Shown piece by piece: positions 12,901-24,247 of a stretch of 64,000 nucleotides of DNA. Below the pieces are notes generated by a model. The model had not been told where the DNA came from. It saw nothing but the letters and a program-made list of their open reading frames with translations, and did not search any database. A program made the position numbers and the translations under genes. Source of the stretch: Paracyclopina nana (lineage: Eukaryota; Arthropoda; Copepoda; Cyclopoida; Cyclopettidae); NCBI GenBank assembly GCA_019096065.1, contig JAGUCH010000008.1, positions 4,717,001 through 4,781,000 of the forward strand, in the 5' to 3' direction. Position 1 is the first letter of the stretch; the number at the start of each line of letters is the position of its first letter.

Positions 12901-15900
12901 TGATATACTAATAACTCAGGCATGGCATAAAAGGTCATTATGGGAAAGCAATAGACTAGAGAGGGAGATCTTGAGAGCCTTCATTTTGGGTTGTCGTCGA
13001 ACGTTCGGCCCATTGTTGTTGGTCAGCATTGCAGGGCCTAAATTATGGCTTTTAATACAACAATGGCCCCTCACAAAGTATGCTATAGCCTGGTGAACAC
13101 ACATTTCCTGTCTTAAAAATTCAGGCCAACTACTTCATGATGCAACAGGGAGGTGTTGTTTCCATTACCAAGTCCAGCTCCTATTTGGTAAGGAACCAGA
13201 AGAGGAACATTTGTGGCAGAATTCTCCCATCATATCGCACATTTCCACATGCTACTTCTAAAGCTTTCTACTTAAAATCATAGAACTTAACTTTATGTCA
13301 GATGAATACCATAGTGTTGTGTGTCCGTGGCAGCTACCATATCCTTTGCTTTCAAACCCAAATGTCATCTCCCCTTTTATTTTTTGAACATGCATGACTC
13401 CTTAAAAATTCTGAGTAGCTACTTAGCCAATTTTTATGCTACAGCACCCTTTCCTGGCATGCCTAGCATATATTTTTAGCCGAATTTTGAAAAAATGCTT
13501 CTAGCGATAGTTTTCAAATGATATGAGTAAGTAGCATTACTTTTTGTGGTCAATATCACTATTGCTCCCATCATCATAAGGCACCACCAAAAAGTAAACA
13601 TAATAGTAGTATCCATTTCTCCACCACAAATACTTTATCTTGATATTTCAAACAATACACACTCTGTTTCTGTTTTCCCAAAAACTTTTGACTGAAGCCA
13701 TCTTTCACTCATGCAGGTCTTGCCATTGTGGAATAACAGCCTCGGAGGTTCGTTGGCTTTTAAATTCAGAACGAGTGAACCAGTGGGGTTGATCATGTTT
13801 AATCGTGGAGGAACTCCCGGAGGAGTAAGATACATTGTTGTAATGAGTGTTTCAAGATTTTATTCCTATTTACGTGTGCAGGGTGACTTTTTTGCTATGG
13901 AGCTACTAGATGGCTATCTCTACATGCACATGGACCTGGGCAGTGGCTCACTTAAATTGAGAGCCTCCAATAAGAGATTGGATGACGGATCCTGGCACAA
14001 AGTGGACATCGTGAGGAATCGCAAGAAAGGCAACCTTCAGGTTGACTCGGAGAGAGTCGACTTCGAGACCCCTGGCGATGCAGACACTCTAGAGCTCATT
14101 AGTCCCCTTTACATTGGAGGATTAGATGCTGACATGGAGGCAGTTTTTCTCCCACCTGTTTTATGGTCTGCTGGATTCCAGCAAGGATTTGTGGGCTGCC
14201 TAAGGGATCTCATCATCAATGGCCACTCCATTGATGTGGCAGAGTATGCCAAAAACCAGGACTCTGGCTCAATTCGGTCCTCTTGTCACATCTTGCCACC
14301 AAAGTGCGAAGACAAGCCCTGCATGCACGGTGGAAAGTGTATCGAAGGCTGGAACCGGTTCATATGTGACTGCAGCTCAACCAGTTTCACTGGGCCCACT
14401 TGTGGACGAGGTGAGGATTGAAGCCCAACTTTGTTGCCTTTGTTCTCGCTTTTTCTAATAACGTAGGAGCTGCTATACAGCTTATACTCAAAAGTTTTCA
14501 CATCAAAGCAAATGCAAAGTTTTCCATAAATTAGGTAATCAGGCATCTTTTTGCTTCTTAGAGAAAAAACAAGCATTTCCCTCCTCGCCTTGTTTGTGGC
14601 CCATAAATCAGGCCACTTACTGGCATCGTTGCGGAAAGTGTGAGCAGAAAAGTGCGAGATATGAATCTGGAAAGAAAGCACACGCGCGCGCGAGACGTGA
14701 ATTGGCAAATACGTATTCGGTGTAAGTTAGATTTATGTCTTTCTTCTGCAGCTGCCGCATCGATCCATTTTGATGGATCTCAACACGTCACCTTCAGCAA
14801 TCCTGGAAATGGGATGAGTGAGGCTGAAATTCTGCAGTTCAGGTTCAGAACTCAACAGGATCAAGGGCTCCTCGTGATGACAAGAGATGATACCTCTGCT
14901 GACAGGCTTCAAGTTTTCCTGGGTATGAAGCAAAAATAGCTCTGCCAATTGTATCTTCAAGCTTTTTTACTTAGACGGTGGAAAATTGTATGCCCAAGTC
15001 TACATTGGATTGACCGAAAAGACCATTGTTGTGGGTGAGGGCCTCGGTGACGATTTGTGGCATTCTGCTAAATTAGAACGAAGAGGAATGGTCATCACTT
15101 TTGGCGTGGACGATGACCGGCCAATAATTGGTACAATTTGTCTCCCTCTAATCGCCAATGAGTGCTTTTTTGTGTTCAGCCTCAATAGCCTCCAAATCAG
15201 AGCCCAATTACAGAAGGCTATTTAGCGAATGCACTTGAGTATATTTGCTCCTTTTTTTCCAGCCGAATTGATGGGTAGTGAAACCTTTTTGGACTACTCG
15301 AGGCTCCATGTTGGAGCTGTTCTGCCAAGGGACGTTATGGTACCCAGAGTGAAGAATTTCATTGGCTACATCTCCCAATTGAGGTTTAATGGGGTCGAGT
15401 ATTTCGACAAAATGAGGTCAGGATTGCTCAACAAGGATTTCTCCATGACTGCAAGCTTCACTCACGTGGACGATGTCGTTTTCAATGACCTCACCTTCAG
15501 AAACGAGATGACCTTTTTGGGGCTGCCTCAAATGAAGGCCTACTTTGATATTAGCGTGTCCTTCCGATTCAAAACTTTGAAGCCAAATGGCCTGCTGATG
15601 TTCAATGCAGGCAAAGGCCAGGATTTCATAGCCCTGGAGCTGGTCAATGGGCATGTGCATTACGTGTTCAATTTGGGCTACGGAACGATCAGCATCAAGG
15701 ACAATTGTCCCAGATATCTGAATGATAACCAATGGCACACAGTGACTGTTGGAAGGCCATCCAAATTCAAGCATACACTTCTCGTGGATGCTCATTTGGC
15801 AGCTGCCACGTCTAGGTAAAGAGCACCATTTTTCACCATACCAGTAGTACATGCTGCTGCATATTCTATAATATTTCATTTTTTGCTGCTGCTGCTTCTC

Positions 15901-18627
15901 AGAGGGGAAAATCTACATCTGGATTTAGATGGTATATTGTTTCTTGGGGGAGTTCGAGCCAACATGTACGAAAAGCTGCCTCAGCAGATTGTCTCAAGGC
16001 TGGGATATCAAGTTAGTTTTGAAGCCCAACCAAAAAGAATGGCTATAACTTCTACTACCTCCTTATTTTTGCCTAGGGTTGCATTGCTAATCTTGATGTG
16101 GGAGGAGAGACTTCCAATCCTCTCAAAACTGCTCTGGTGCCCTCCGAGCACGTGGGAGAGGGCTGTGGAGGTAAGCTGCTTCATCAAGTTTGTCCATTAC
16201 TTCACACTTAGTTAGATTTGAGCACAGTATTTTTAAAAAGGTAGAGGGAGGCACTGGAAAACACTTGATGATGGATCTTTTTCCCTCTGCTAATATCACG
16301 CACTCTTTTTCTCCCAATTTTGCACTCCATTGCTGCTGCACCATTTCTGATTCCCGATCTAGGCTCCTCTTGGTCGTTGTCACCTCAGTTCGAAGACTAT
16401 CAGGATTCCTCTGCCAAAGACATTGCGACTAGTGGCCAATGTAGTGCTAAATCCTGCTTTAACCACGGGATTTGTATCGCGTCGTCGTCGCATTTAGCCG
16501 ATCCTGTGTGCGATTGTGACCTGACTTCGTTCGCGGGTCCTAAGTGTGCTGATGGTAAAAAAGCAACCACTGGAATATATTACAAGTAGCTTAATTAGAC
16601 CCCAAATCACGCTTCGTAGTCCGTCGTGCATCCAGTTTACCAAGCATGTCTTTGAATCTCCATGTTTTTCGCACTCTAATTAAAGAAGTGCTTCTTTTTG
16701 TTGCAGAATCTGTTGCATACCATTGGGGTCCGAAACCAGGGCTGATACGTTACCACTTCCACGACGGCAGTCGACCTAATACCAAAATCGACTTGCTGTC
16801 CGTCGGGTTTATAACACCCCTGGAAAACACTGTCCTTCTCAGAATCGACAGCCAGTCATCGAACGACTATCTAGAGCTTGAGATTGTAAGTGTTACGCGT
16901 GACAGCTTCCATACAGATCTGGATAAATTTCTTAATAATTAGTTTATATGTCGTTAAGGAAAAATGATGTTAATTCAATTATTATAGGTTGGCGGATGCC
17001 TCTTTGCGGCCTACAATTTAGGCACTGAGGATATCACGATTGGCGATATGAATGTGCGAGTCAACGATGGCTCGTATCATGTGATGAAGTTCAGCCGGAC
17101 TGGTGCCAATGCCACATTGCAAATCGACGACTTTCCCATTCAGAGGAAAAATCCCGTCGGCCGACAACTCTTGGTATTCAATACTCAGAATCAGATCCAA
17201 CTCGGAGGCAAATGGAACCCGACTTTGAACCGCATCGACCGTCCATTTATTGGTGTCATGGCTGGACTCGTTTTCAACGGCTTGAGGCCGCTGGATTTGG
17301 CTGCAGAGTCGTCGTCAGCGACCAAGATCCAAGGTGATGTTCACCTGCTTGATTCCATCCCATTCAACTATCGAGAAAGGCATCCTCGGTTATTCGACTT
17401 GAGCAGTCCATCGTCTTCGTACACGAACAGCAAAAAGAGCATTTACCAAATGCAAAAAACTAATCCATCAATGCTGCCAGAGCCTGGCATTAACGATGAT
17501 TTGATCGTTTTTGGAAGAGCCAAATGCAACACGGATGACGAGAGGTACTACGATCCAAAGTGCTTCACCTACGAGGGCTCAGGTAAAGAAAAAAAATTCG
17601 AAACAACTTTTTCGTGCGTGTCTAGAATACATTTTAAAGTAAAAAAATATTCTGAATCAGCCGTTATAATTTGCTGTAAGATGATCAAGGTTATCTCACA
17701 GAAAAATATCGCAAACTTATCTAAAGGCTATTTTGCATGTATTTAAGGTGACGAGCTTGTGACACCTGTATATACACCTCCACCTCGACCCAAATGGCCT
17801 GAAAGGGAGATGCCCACTGAGGTGCCATCCTCATCAACCAATAACAACAACTGCGATGACGACGAGGACTGCAGAGAGTCGGGCTCTGGAGTTTTTGCTG
17901 AAGGTATATTTAACGATACATACGGGTGAATACCGCTCGCAACCTACTATTATACCTATTTTTTCGTTTAGCTACGACGCCTCCGAGCATCTATTATGCC
18001 ACGCCTCCAGCCACGCCTCACAGGGTGGATTTGCCCCCCTGGAATGAGGACTTGAGCGAGCACCAAATTATCGTGCACCACGGGCCACCCACCCCACCCC
18101 CATACCCCACTGCCATAACGCATCAGCCTCAAATCGTCTATGAAAACTATGACACAAAATACAATGTCTACGATGATGATATTGAGCCCAAAGATCCTCC
18201 GCCAGGGGGCGGCTCAGCGGGGGGCGGGTTTAGGGTCACTGAGGCTGCCACGCCCGGGATGGTGCTCGTGATTGGAATTATTGCTGGGGCTTTGATAGCT
18301 GCAATTATCATCGTGATCATCGTCATGAAAATGCGAACGCGCAGCGAGGGCGGATACAAGGTGGAAGAGACGAGGACGTACCAATTTCAGGCCCCGCCCA
18401 CAAACACTTCATCGGCCGCCCCTCCTCCTCTGCCAGCTGTGGCGGCCACGCCCTCTGTGAACGGGGATGACACGGGGTTTGAGACGCCCTCTATTGCGGG
18501 CATATCGACCCTGCCAGGCACAAAAGCTACAGTTTTGCCAGCAGGCAACGGGTTCTACGACAAATACGTGAACAATAACCGAAAAACGAACAGCAATGGC
18601 AAGCCAGTTCGCGAGTGGTATGTGTAG
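6947..18627 (+). CDS. Nrx-1: Alpha-neurexin (partial at 5' end), 18 exons
   Basis: Presynaptic adhesion receptor that binds neuroligins and other partners. Exons: 6947-7082, 10476-10625, 11168-11328, 11844-12002, 12281-12433, 13125-13187 (possible cassette), 13717-13824, 13882-14410, 14752-14922, 14975-15130, 15263-15815, 15903-16011, 16077-16170, 16363-16554, 16707-16885, 16988-17582, 17748-17903, 17972-18627; all are GT-AG and in phase, giving about 1439 residues. Order: EGF-A (CKNGGICIS), LNS2, LNS3, EGF-B (CMHGGKCIEGWNRFICDC), LNS4, LNS5, EGF-C (CFNHGICIA), LNS6, a stalk with the pattern C-DDDED-C followed by ESGSG, a transmembrane helix (about 18262-18330) and a cytoplasmic tail ending in REWYV, a PDZ ligand. 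This is the alpha-neurexin order; signal peptide and LNS1 are missing because they lie left of the window. The LNS6 exon runs through the place where vertebrate splice site 4 lies, so no SS4 cassette is possible there. The identification is firm. Confidence 0.95.
7083..10475 (+). other. Neurexin intron after the EGF-A exon
   Basis: A 3.4 kb intron between the EGF-A exon and the first LNS2 exon, with donor GTAAGT and acceptor TTGTAG. I see no exon, RNA gene or clear repeat in it. A 191-codon open frame at 9318-9893 has no recognisable domain and is probably chance. Confidence 0.7.
13125..13187 (+). CDS. Candidate 21-codon cassette exon of neurexin
   Basis: A 63-base open segment flanked by AAATTCAG and GTAAGG lies between the last LNS2 exon and the first LNS3 exon. 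Both neighbours end or begin in phase 0, so the segment can be kept or skipped without changing frame. Skipping joins SEDSHV to VLPLWNN, which matches the usual spacing before an LNS domain (human ETPEAYISLPKWN, from memory). Inclusion would add a short linker beginning ANYFMMQQGG. This is a prediction from splice-site shape and phase only; the segment could be a chance open frame. Confidence 0.4.
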
Positions 18628-19368
18628 GGCGGACAGAGGGGAAACCAAGAAATGTGACAAAACTATGAAAACGTCTTCCACCATTAAAACCAAAAAAAAT
18701 ATGAGAGTAGCCTATAGGTGTCTGGCGACTGGCTGCTTTTTAAAAGAGAGGGGGGAAACCCAGAGTTTTTATATGCTTAGCTGAAATAGTTAATGTTGCT
18801 TTTTAACATGTGAGTGTACTGTATATGTAACGTCGTTGAGCCGCGCGCGTTGAGTGGAGCAACGCTTATTGTATTATTATGCCACTAAGTGTACTACGTC
18901 GCGAGTTTGGCCTGTTACTTAGGGAATTTCCGCATTGACCAGTTCCAGTTTTCTCCTAGTTGGGTCACCCCAACAGCGGCCCAGCTGGTTTTTGTCGTGG
19001 CAAACGTGACTTTTGGCAACAAGATGTGGTAGCAGTAGCCCCATATAATAATCTGTGATGATCTGTGAATTCATTGTTTCTCATTATTATGTGCTATAGC
19101 TCTTACTCGCGATAATTGTCATTAGCAGCCACGAGCAAAACAGACAGAGAGGAGAAGAAGAACACTTTGATATTTTGATACCGATTATTGTGACTCGCCT
19201 TATATACACACACACACACGAAAAAAAGACGATTCCATGCCTTGTTAAATGAAGCTAAAGAAGCGCTCGCGTCGTTGTGAAACACAGCCTATATATATAA
19301 TAAACGTGTATATATAAATCTGGCTATCAGATGACCCATTTTCGACGAAAAAGGGATCTTCATTTTTT
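18628..19368 (+). other. Neurexin 3' UTR and gap to the convergent protease gene
   Basis: Sequence after the neurexin stop codon. It holds a short CA run (about 19204-19220) and an AATAAA at 19299-19304 that could be the neurexin polyadenylation signal, only 65 bases from the stop codon of the oppositely oriented protease gene. The two 3' ends are therefore close or overlapping. No further gene is visible. Confidence 0.5.
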
Positions 19369-20997
19369 TCAAAATGGCGCTGGTTGAGCTTCTGGTCCGA
19401 CTAGGCACATTTCCTCAGGGCTGATGTACTGGTGAATCCAGGGCAGGATTTTTTTCAGGCGAGTGTAGTGCGTGGGGTTGTCGATTCCGCCACACTGGCC
19501 GATATTCGAGGTGCCAGAGCTGGTAACGCCCAATATGATGTGGACTGTGGCGCCATCTTTGAACGCCAGTTGAAACAATGGCCCGCCAGAGTCTCCGTGA
19601 CACGAGCCAGGGCCAACAATGTACCACTGCTGTTCCTTGCTCACCAGCTCGTCAAATCGCCTGTTATTCGAGGGTACATGGTGGTAATTACCCTCGCCGT
19701 CCTTCAAGTAGACGCGAATGCGATAACTATGGTTGTACCCAACGCATAGCACTTCCGGTTTGACGGTGAAACTTTTCGTGTTGTTCTCGGTGAGCCCATT
19801 TTCGCAGATGTCCTCATCGAGAACATCGATCAGCTTTTCGCGAGCCTTGCCAAAAAAGGGCTCGTTCATGTCAGGAAAGCACTCATTCGAGCAAAATCCC
19901 CACCCTTAAAAAAAATAGGTATTTTATCTATATCTTTGGACGACAATTAAACGAATGCACCGTGGTCTGGCTGGATGTCAAACTCGGGCTCAGCAGGATC
20001 ATCCACCATATTGGTGCCACACCATCCGAAGCCTTCCTCGTCCTTGGTTCTGAAACAGCTGGCCAATCGATTCAGCGTTTTGTTGTCGTAGATTTCAAAC
20101 TCGTCTATGGCTGGCCAATCGATGAACTCTTTATCAGCCTTTTTGAGAAACTCCTTGCACTCTGGTTGAGCCGCTGAGGGCGATGGCAGCTTAGTTTGGC
20201 AGCCATGCAAGGGACTCCCCTAATGGGCACAGTAGTTATATATAGAAGCAATATGGGAAAATGATCCTTGCAGCATAATTGTTGCACCTGATAAGGAAAC
20301 GTGACTGAGCAGGTCGCATTTTTGAATTTATCTCCTTTTTGTCTGCATTCCATGTCCATTCCGCAGTATCTGAATTTGGTTGGTCCTTTTGAGCCGACTT
20401 GACAAGCGGCTCTCCTGAATTTGCCATAGCCAGCAATGATAGCTTTGACGCTCGCATCTTTGTAGTCCGCTGTGGGCAGGCAAATCGGCCTCACATCTGC
20501 GCTCACTGGCTCCTTCAACTTAATGAGGATTACGTCAATGCCTCCATAATCCTGAGGGGGAAAAATCAGGTTTGAGTTGGAGACATGTCTGGAATAAGCG
20601 GTGTATTAATGGGACAGTACGCCGTAGCCTCCACTCGGATAAGCCTTTTTGGGCCTGATGATCCGCTCGATTTCGAAAGCCCGCGTGTCGGACATTTCGT
20701 CGAAGAAATTGCCCATGCCGAACCTGAGGTAGGATTTCACCTCGTTGTTGGGGCTGAGCTGGAAGTCTCCGAATTGCGTTTTCGAGCAGGTTCCTCCCTC
20801 GATGCAATTGTTCACATTCAAATCCGACTTTTTGCCAAGACAATGGGCGGCGGAGATGGCCCACAGTGGCGCAATGAGAGACACAGTGCAGGTAATTGTT
20901 GGTTGGGAGACACTCTCCAAATTGCGGTTGAAGGTCAGAGTGCCCAGAAATGGGTATTTTTGCTTCGGCAACTCGATCCCACCGACAAGACGATGCA
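19369..20997 (-). CDS. Trypsin-fold serine protease (S1), 5' end not found
   Basis: Secreted or extracellular S1 peptidase. Exons on the minus strand: 20997-20621, 20551-20288, 20219-19961, 19904-19369; all introns are GT-AG and phases agree. The first exon begins just before RLVGGIELP, the usual start of the mature chain, so signal peptide and propeptide lie in exons I could not place. The catalytic triad is visible: His in SAAHC, Asp in GGIDVILIKL, and Ser in SCHGDSGGPLF. The domain ends with LPWIHQYI as expected. Between the Asp and Ser segments there is an unusually long, Cys-rich insertion (roughly 20450 to 19860) containing FGWCGTN and GWGFCSNEC, encoded partly by a separate exon. I do not recognise a named family for the insertion. 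All three catalytic residues are present, so this is probably an active enzyme rather than a masquerade-like homolog. Confidence 0.85.
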
Positions 20998-22719
20998 CTG
21001 AATTACCTGACTAGACGAGAAGAATATGATATGGGTCCACAGTCAAACATTTCATGCTAGATGCGTGCAGTATGAAAAGGAATCAAGGAGCTTTTTCAAA
21101 AGGGTGACTAGTATTTTGAATAGTACGACTACAACACGTGAAAATGCTGTTTGCATTCCTAATCAAAGATGAGCTTTGCACTCATTTGACATACACAGTC
21201 ACGCGCCATGCAAACGTGAGAAACTCGTAGCGTTCCATGAAAGCCATCATTAACTAGCTGGTTTTTTTTTTTTTTTTGATCATTTTAGTATGCATGAAAT
21301 GTTTGGTTTTTCCTGCTGCTGTTGAAGCTCCTGCAATTGTCACCGCGAGAGCAAGGCTCGCACAAAAGAGGAAGTTGACCAAAATAATCCTGGTTTGTTT
21401 TCTACCATTAACGAAGTGCACCACCACGTCCGAGTCGTCGTCGTCGTCGTCGTCTCGTGAAAATGCTATACGAGTCCACATTGTTGCCAATGATGATCTG
21501 CGTCTCGTATACGAAAACGAATTGTTGTTGGCTACCATAAATTAAAATTTTGCAACGCATCATCACGTTTAATCATGATTGATTTTATCGAGACTTGGAC
21601 AATAGGTGAAACTGAATAGAAGTGCCGATGTCTGGAGAGAGCCAACGCTGTTCTCTGAGGAATTTTTATTTCATTGTGAAATGCACTGCAACAGAAATTC
21701 TGATTCTCGCCAAGGGAGCAATCAATAAGTCATTGAAATTCAAAACAACTCCGTCGACGTCGCTGTTAGCCCTGTTACCATGCACTTTCCAATTAAGGCC
21801 AGAAAAAATAGCAGACTTAAAAAATACATTCATTAATTTTCCACTAAAATGCGTTAATGTAGTGCATACTATATGGACTGCATTAACCTTCAGTATTAAG
21901 CTAATATTCCACGTTTCCTGCTAAAAAGCATAAAATTAAGAGATGTGATGGCAATCCCCAGATAAACGCAGCTTGCGAAGAATGTAAATAACGAAGCTGC
22001 TTGGTGGTACTAATCAGCAAATTTTGTGAAGAAAAAAAAGCCAAGCCAATGCAAAAGTATGTACAGCAGCCATTGGTGAGATGATGACAGGTCAAAAAAC
22101 TCTCTTGAAGGAAAAGCTTGTTGGCGAATGTGAACCTCACCATCATCGTACCACATTTTTTTTTGGGGGGGATGAGAGCAGAATTTTAAGCAGCACACAT
22201 CATCAGATGAACAATGCCAAAAAGTGCGTGAGAGAAAACCGTTTTCCCATCATTACATAACAAGAACTCAGGATGTTGTTGCCATATGATTTATCCGTTA
22301 AAGTTTTGCTGGTTTGCAGCAACAGCCTTACCGTAGCACTGCATAGTTGCCTTGGCAACAAAAAAACGCCAAGCAGTCCTACTAACTAAGCTCTATCAAC
22401 AGTGGGGGGAAGTGTGCAATCAAATAGCATCAGCAGGTCGACTGCTGTTGTAGCTGCTGTTGCTCACCAGATTGGGCTTCTGGCTAAATTTCAGCCATTT
22501 GCTACATTTACGAGGCTTCAAATTACTTTCACTGCAAGTGAGGGTTAAAAAACTGATTGAAAAAAAACTTCCTCTACTCCTCATTTTTCCATGTTAGCCT
22601 GCTCATTTGTGAGGATGCTTTCAAACGCTATTGATAGAGACAATGACTATGACTTTTCCAAAACATTTTTGCCAGATTTACTAACTTACTAATTTTGGAT
22701 CTTTAGGAGACAAAAACTA
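20998..22719. other. Intergenic, probable 5' region of the protease gene
   Basis: No supported exon. A minus-strand open frame at 21254-21538 contains a hydrophobic, signal-like stretch (VNFLFCASLALAVTIAGAS) after a GTC trinucleotide run (about 21432-21456) that would read as poly-Asp; it could be a 5' exon of the protease, but I found no donor in the right phase, so it is not called. A poly-T run lies near 21262. Confidence 0.4.
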
Positions 22720-22792
22720 TGCCGCGACCCGGGATCGAACCGGGGACCTTTAGATCTTCAGTCTAACGCTCTCCCAACTGAGCTATCACGGC
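22720..22792 (-). tRNA. tRNA-Phe (anticodon GAA)
   Basis: The minus strand folds into a full cloverleaf of 73 bases without an intron. The acceptor stem pairs GCCGTGA with TCGCGGC (one G-T pair) and the discriminator base is A. The A box reads TAGCTCAGTTGG, the anticodon loop CTGAAGA carries GAA, and the B box reads GGTTCGATCCC. CCA is not encoded, as usual for eukaryotic nuclear tRNA genes. It looks functional. Confidence 0.96.
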
Positions 22793-23726
22793 ACATGTAC
22801 AATTTTGATATCTTAGCTAGTTATAATTTTTTCTTATAAAATTACGTTAAAACTACTGCTATAACACAGATAGCACTACATTTAAGTAGCTAAATAACAT
22901 TTAATGGAGGTTGGCATTTCTTCTTTGCAAAGGGGCCTAAAAAACTGCCTGGCAGCAAAACTTGAATGAAAACGAAAATCGCGACGAAACCAGGTCGAAG
23001 GGGCCCCACGTGGTTGTTTGACCAGCAAGATTCTCTGAAGTGAATGTTGACAGCTAGAAAAAAATTAGTCAAACTTTGATTAGGGGGTGGAGTCACAAAG
23101 TAGCTGTGGCAGAATGCGAATATCCCTCAGAAAACCAGCTCGTTATTATTATTATTATGGTTATTATTACTATATGGTTCATAGTGTTTTTGAGGATTTT
23201 CTTTTTCCCATACATTGTTTTGACGCACTTATTATTGTGGGTGCGAGGTTTTAAGCCTATATGATATATTTGTGCTCTGTACTCTATACAGCGGTATAAG
23301 TAGGCTCGTAATCCCACCTATTCCTGACCCGATCCGCGTTGTGTAGGTTCACAGACCGTCCGAAAGAGACCGTGAGCTAGTCTACTAGCATAGGACTGCA
23401 GCAACAATTTTTCGGTTGTCAGTTAGTTTTCTCAATTGACGACGACGGCCACATCTGTACGGAACAACTTCTGCAAAAACACTAATTCATAACCAGAAGA
23501 ACGTACGCAGATCATCAACATGTACTGGGTAAAATTAACTTGCTGCGTCTATATATTTAGTATAAATCCATCCAATATTTGTGCTCATTGACGCCGCGTC
23601 GATGATTAAAAACGTGACACTTTTCAGTTTCAAGGGGAGCATGGGGCAAATAGACTTTTCTCCACAACCCTTTAATACTAATATAATAATGATGGGGATG
23701 TCTAGCCGCAGCGTTCGCCATATATA
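22793..23726. other. Intergenic between tRNA-Phe and the shade-side MITE
   Basis: A/T-rich DNA without a supported gene. It contains a short TTA/TAT microsatellite at about 23143-23170. A T-run expected of a Pol III terminator lies close downstream of the minus-strand tRNA (to its left) only in weak form. Confidence 0.4.
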
Positions 23727-24115
23727 CCGTCTGACCGTTCAAAATTGGACGGTGCGGGAATCAAAAGTTTGTGTTATGATTTCATGAATTTTGAGGCTTA
23801 ATGGGTATCGTTGGAAAGCTTGAACCTTTGGACATCTTTTTTGTTTTCTGACAAAATGAAAAATCTTTTTGTGAATTCTGCGTGACCACAAAAACTAAAA
23901 GATGCATCAGTTTTTCCTTGCCAATTTCCTAGGTTGCCTAGGGAAAATTGAATTTTCCCGGTTTATTCCTCTTTCAATTGATTTTTTCTACTTTTACAAA
24001 AAAGATGGAAAAAGGCTCAATCTTTCCAATGATATCATTTAAAAGTCCTGTATTTATAGAATATGTGACAAAAAGTTTAGATTCCCGTACCGTCCAATTT
24101 TGAACGGTCAGACTG
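23727..24115. mobile_element. TA-flanked MITE (Tc1/mariner-like) upstream of shade
   Basis: The ends are inverted repeats: CCGTCTGACCGTTCAAAATT at 23727 and its near-perfect reverse complement ending at 24115, extending about 50 bases inward with a few mismatches. Both ends are flanked by TATA (23723-23726 and 24116-24119), consistent with a TA target duplication. The 389 bp interior is A/T-rich and encodes nothing, so it is non-autonomous. It sits about 130 bases before the start codon of the shade-like P450. The superfamily is inferred only from the TA flanks. Confidence 0.8.
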
Positions 24116-24247
24116 TATAACTGAACAAGTTAAACAAACGCAGAGAGAATCTATATGGGTAGAACAAACATATATAGTATACTATATATTAGAAAGAGGG
24201 GCCAATTCGATGATGATGATGACAACTCCAGTTTGCTCTAGGTCGTC

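Noticed and set aside
21254-21538. Minus-strand frame with a signal-like stretch and poly-Asp, possible first exon of the protease
   Set aside because: The Asp run comes from a GTC microsatellite and I could not find a donor in the phase the next exon needs.
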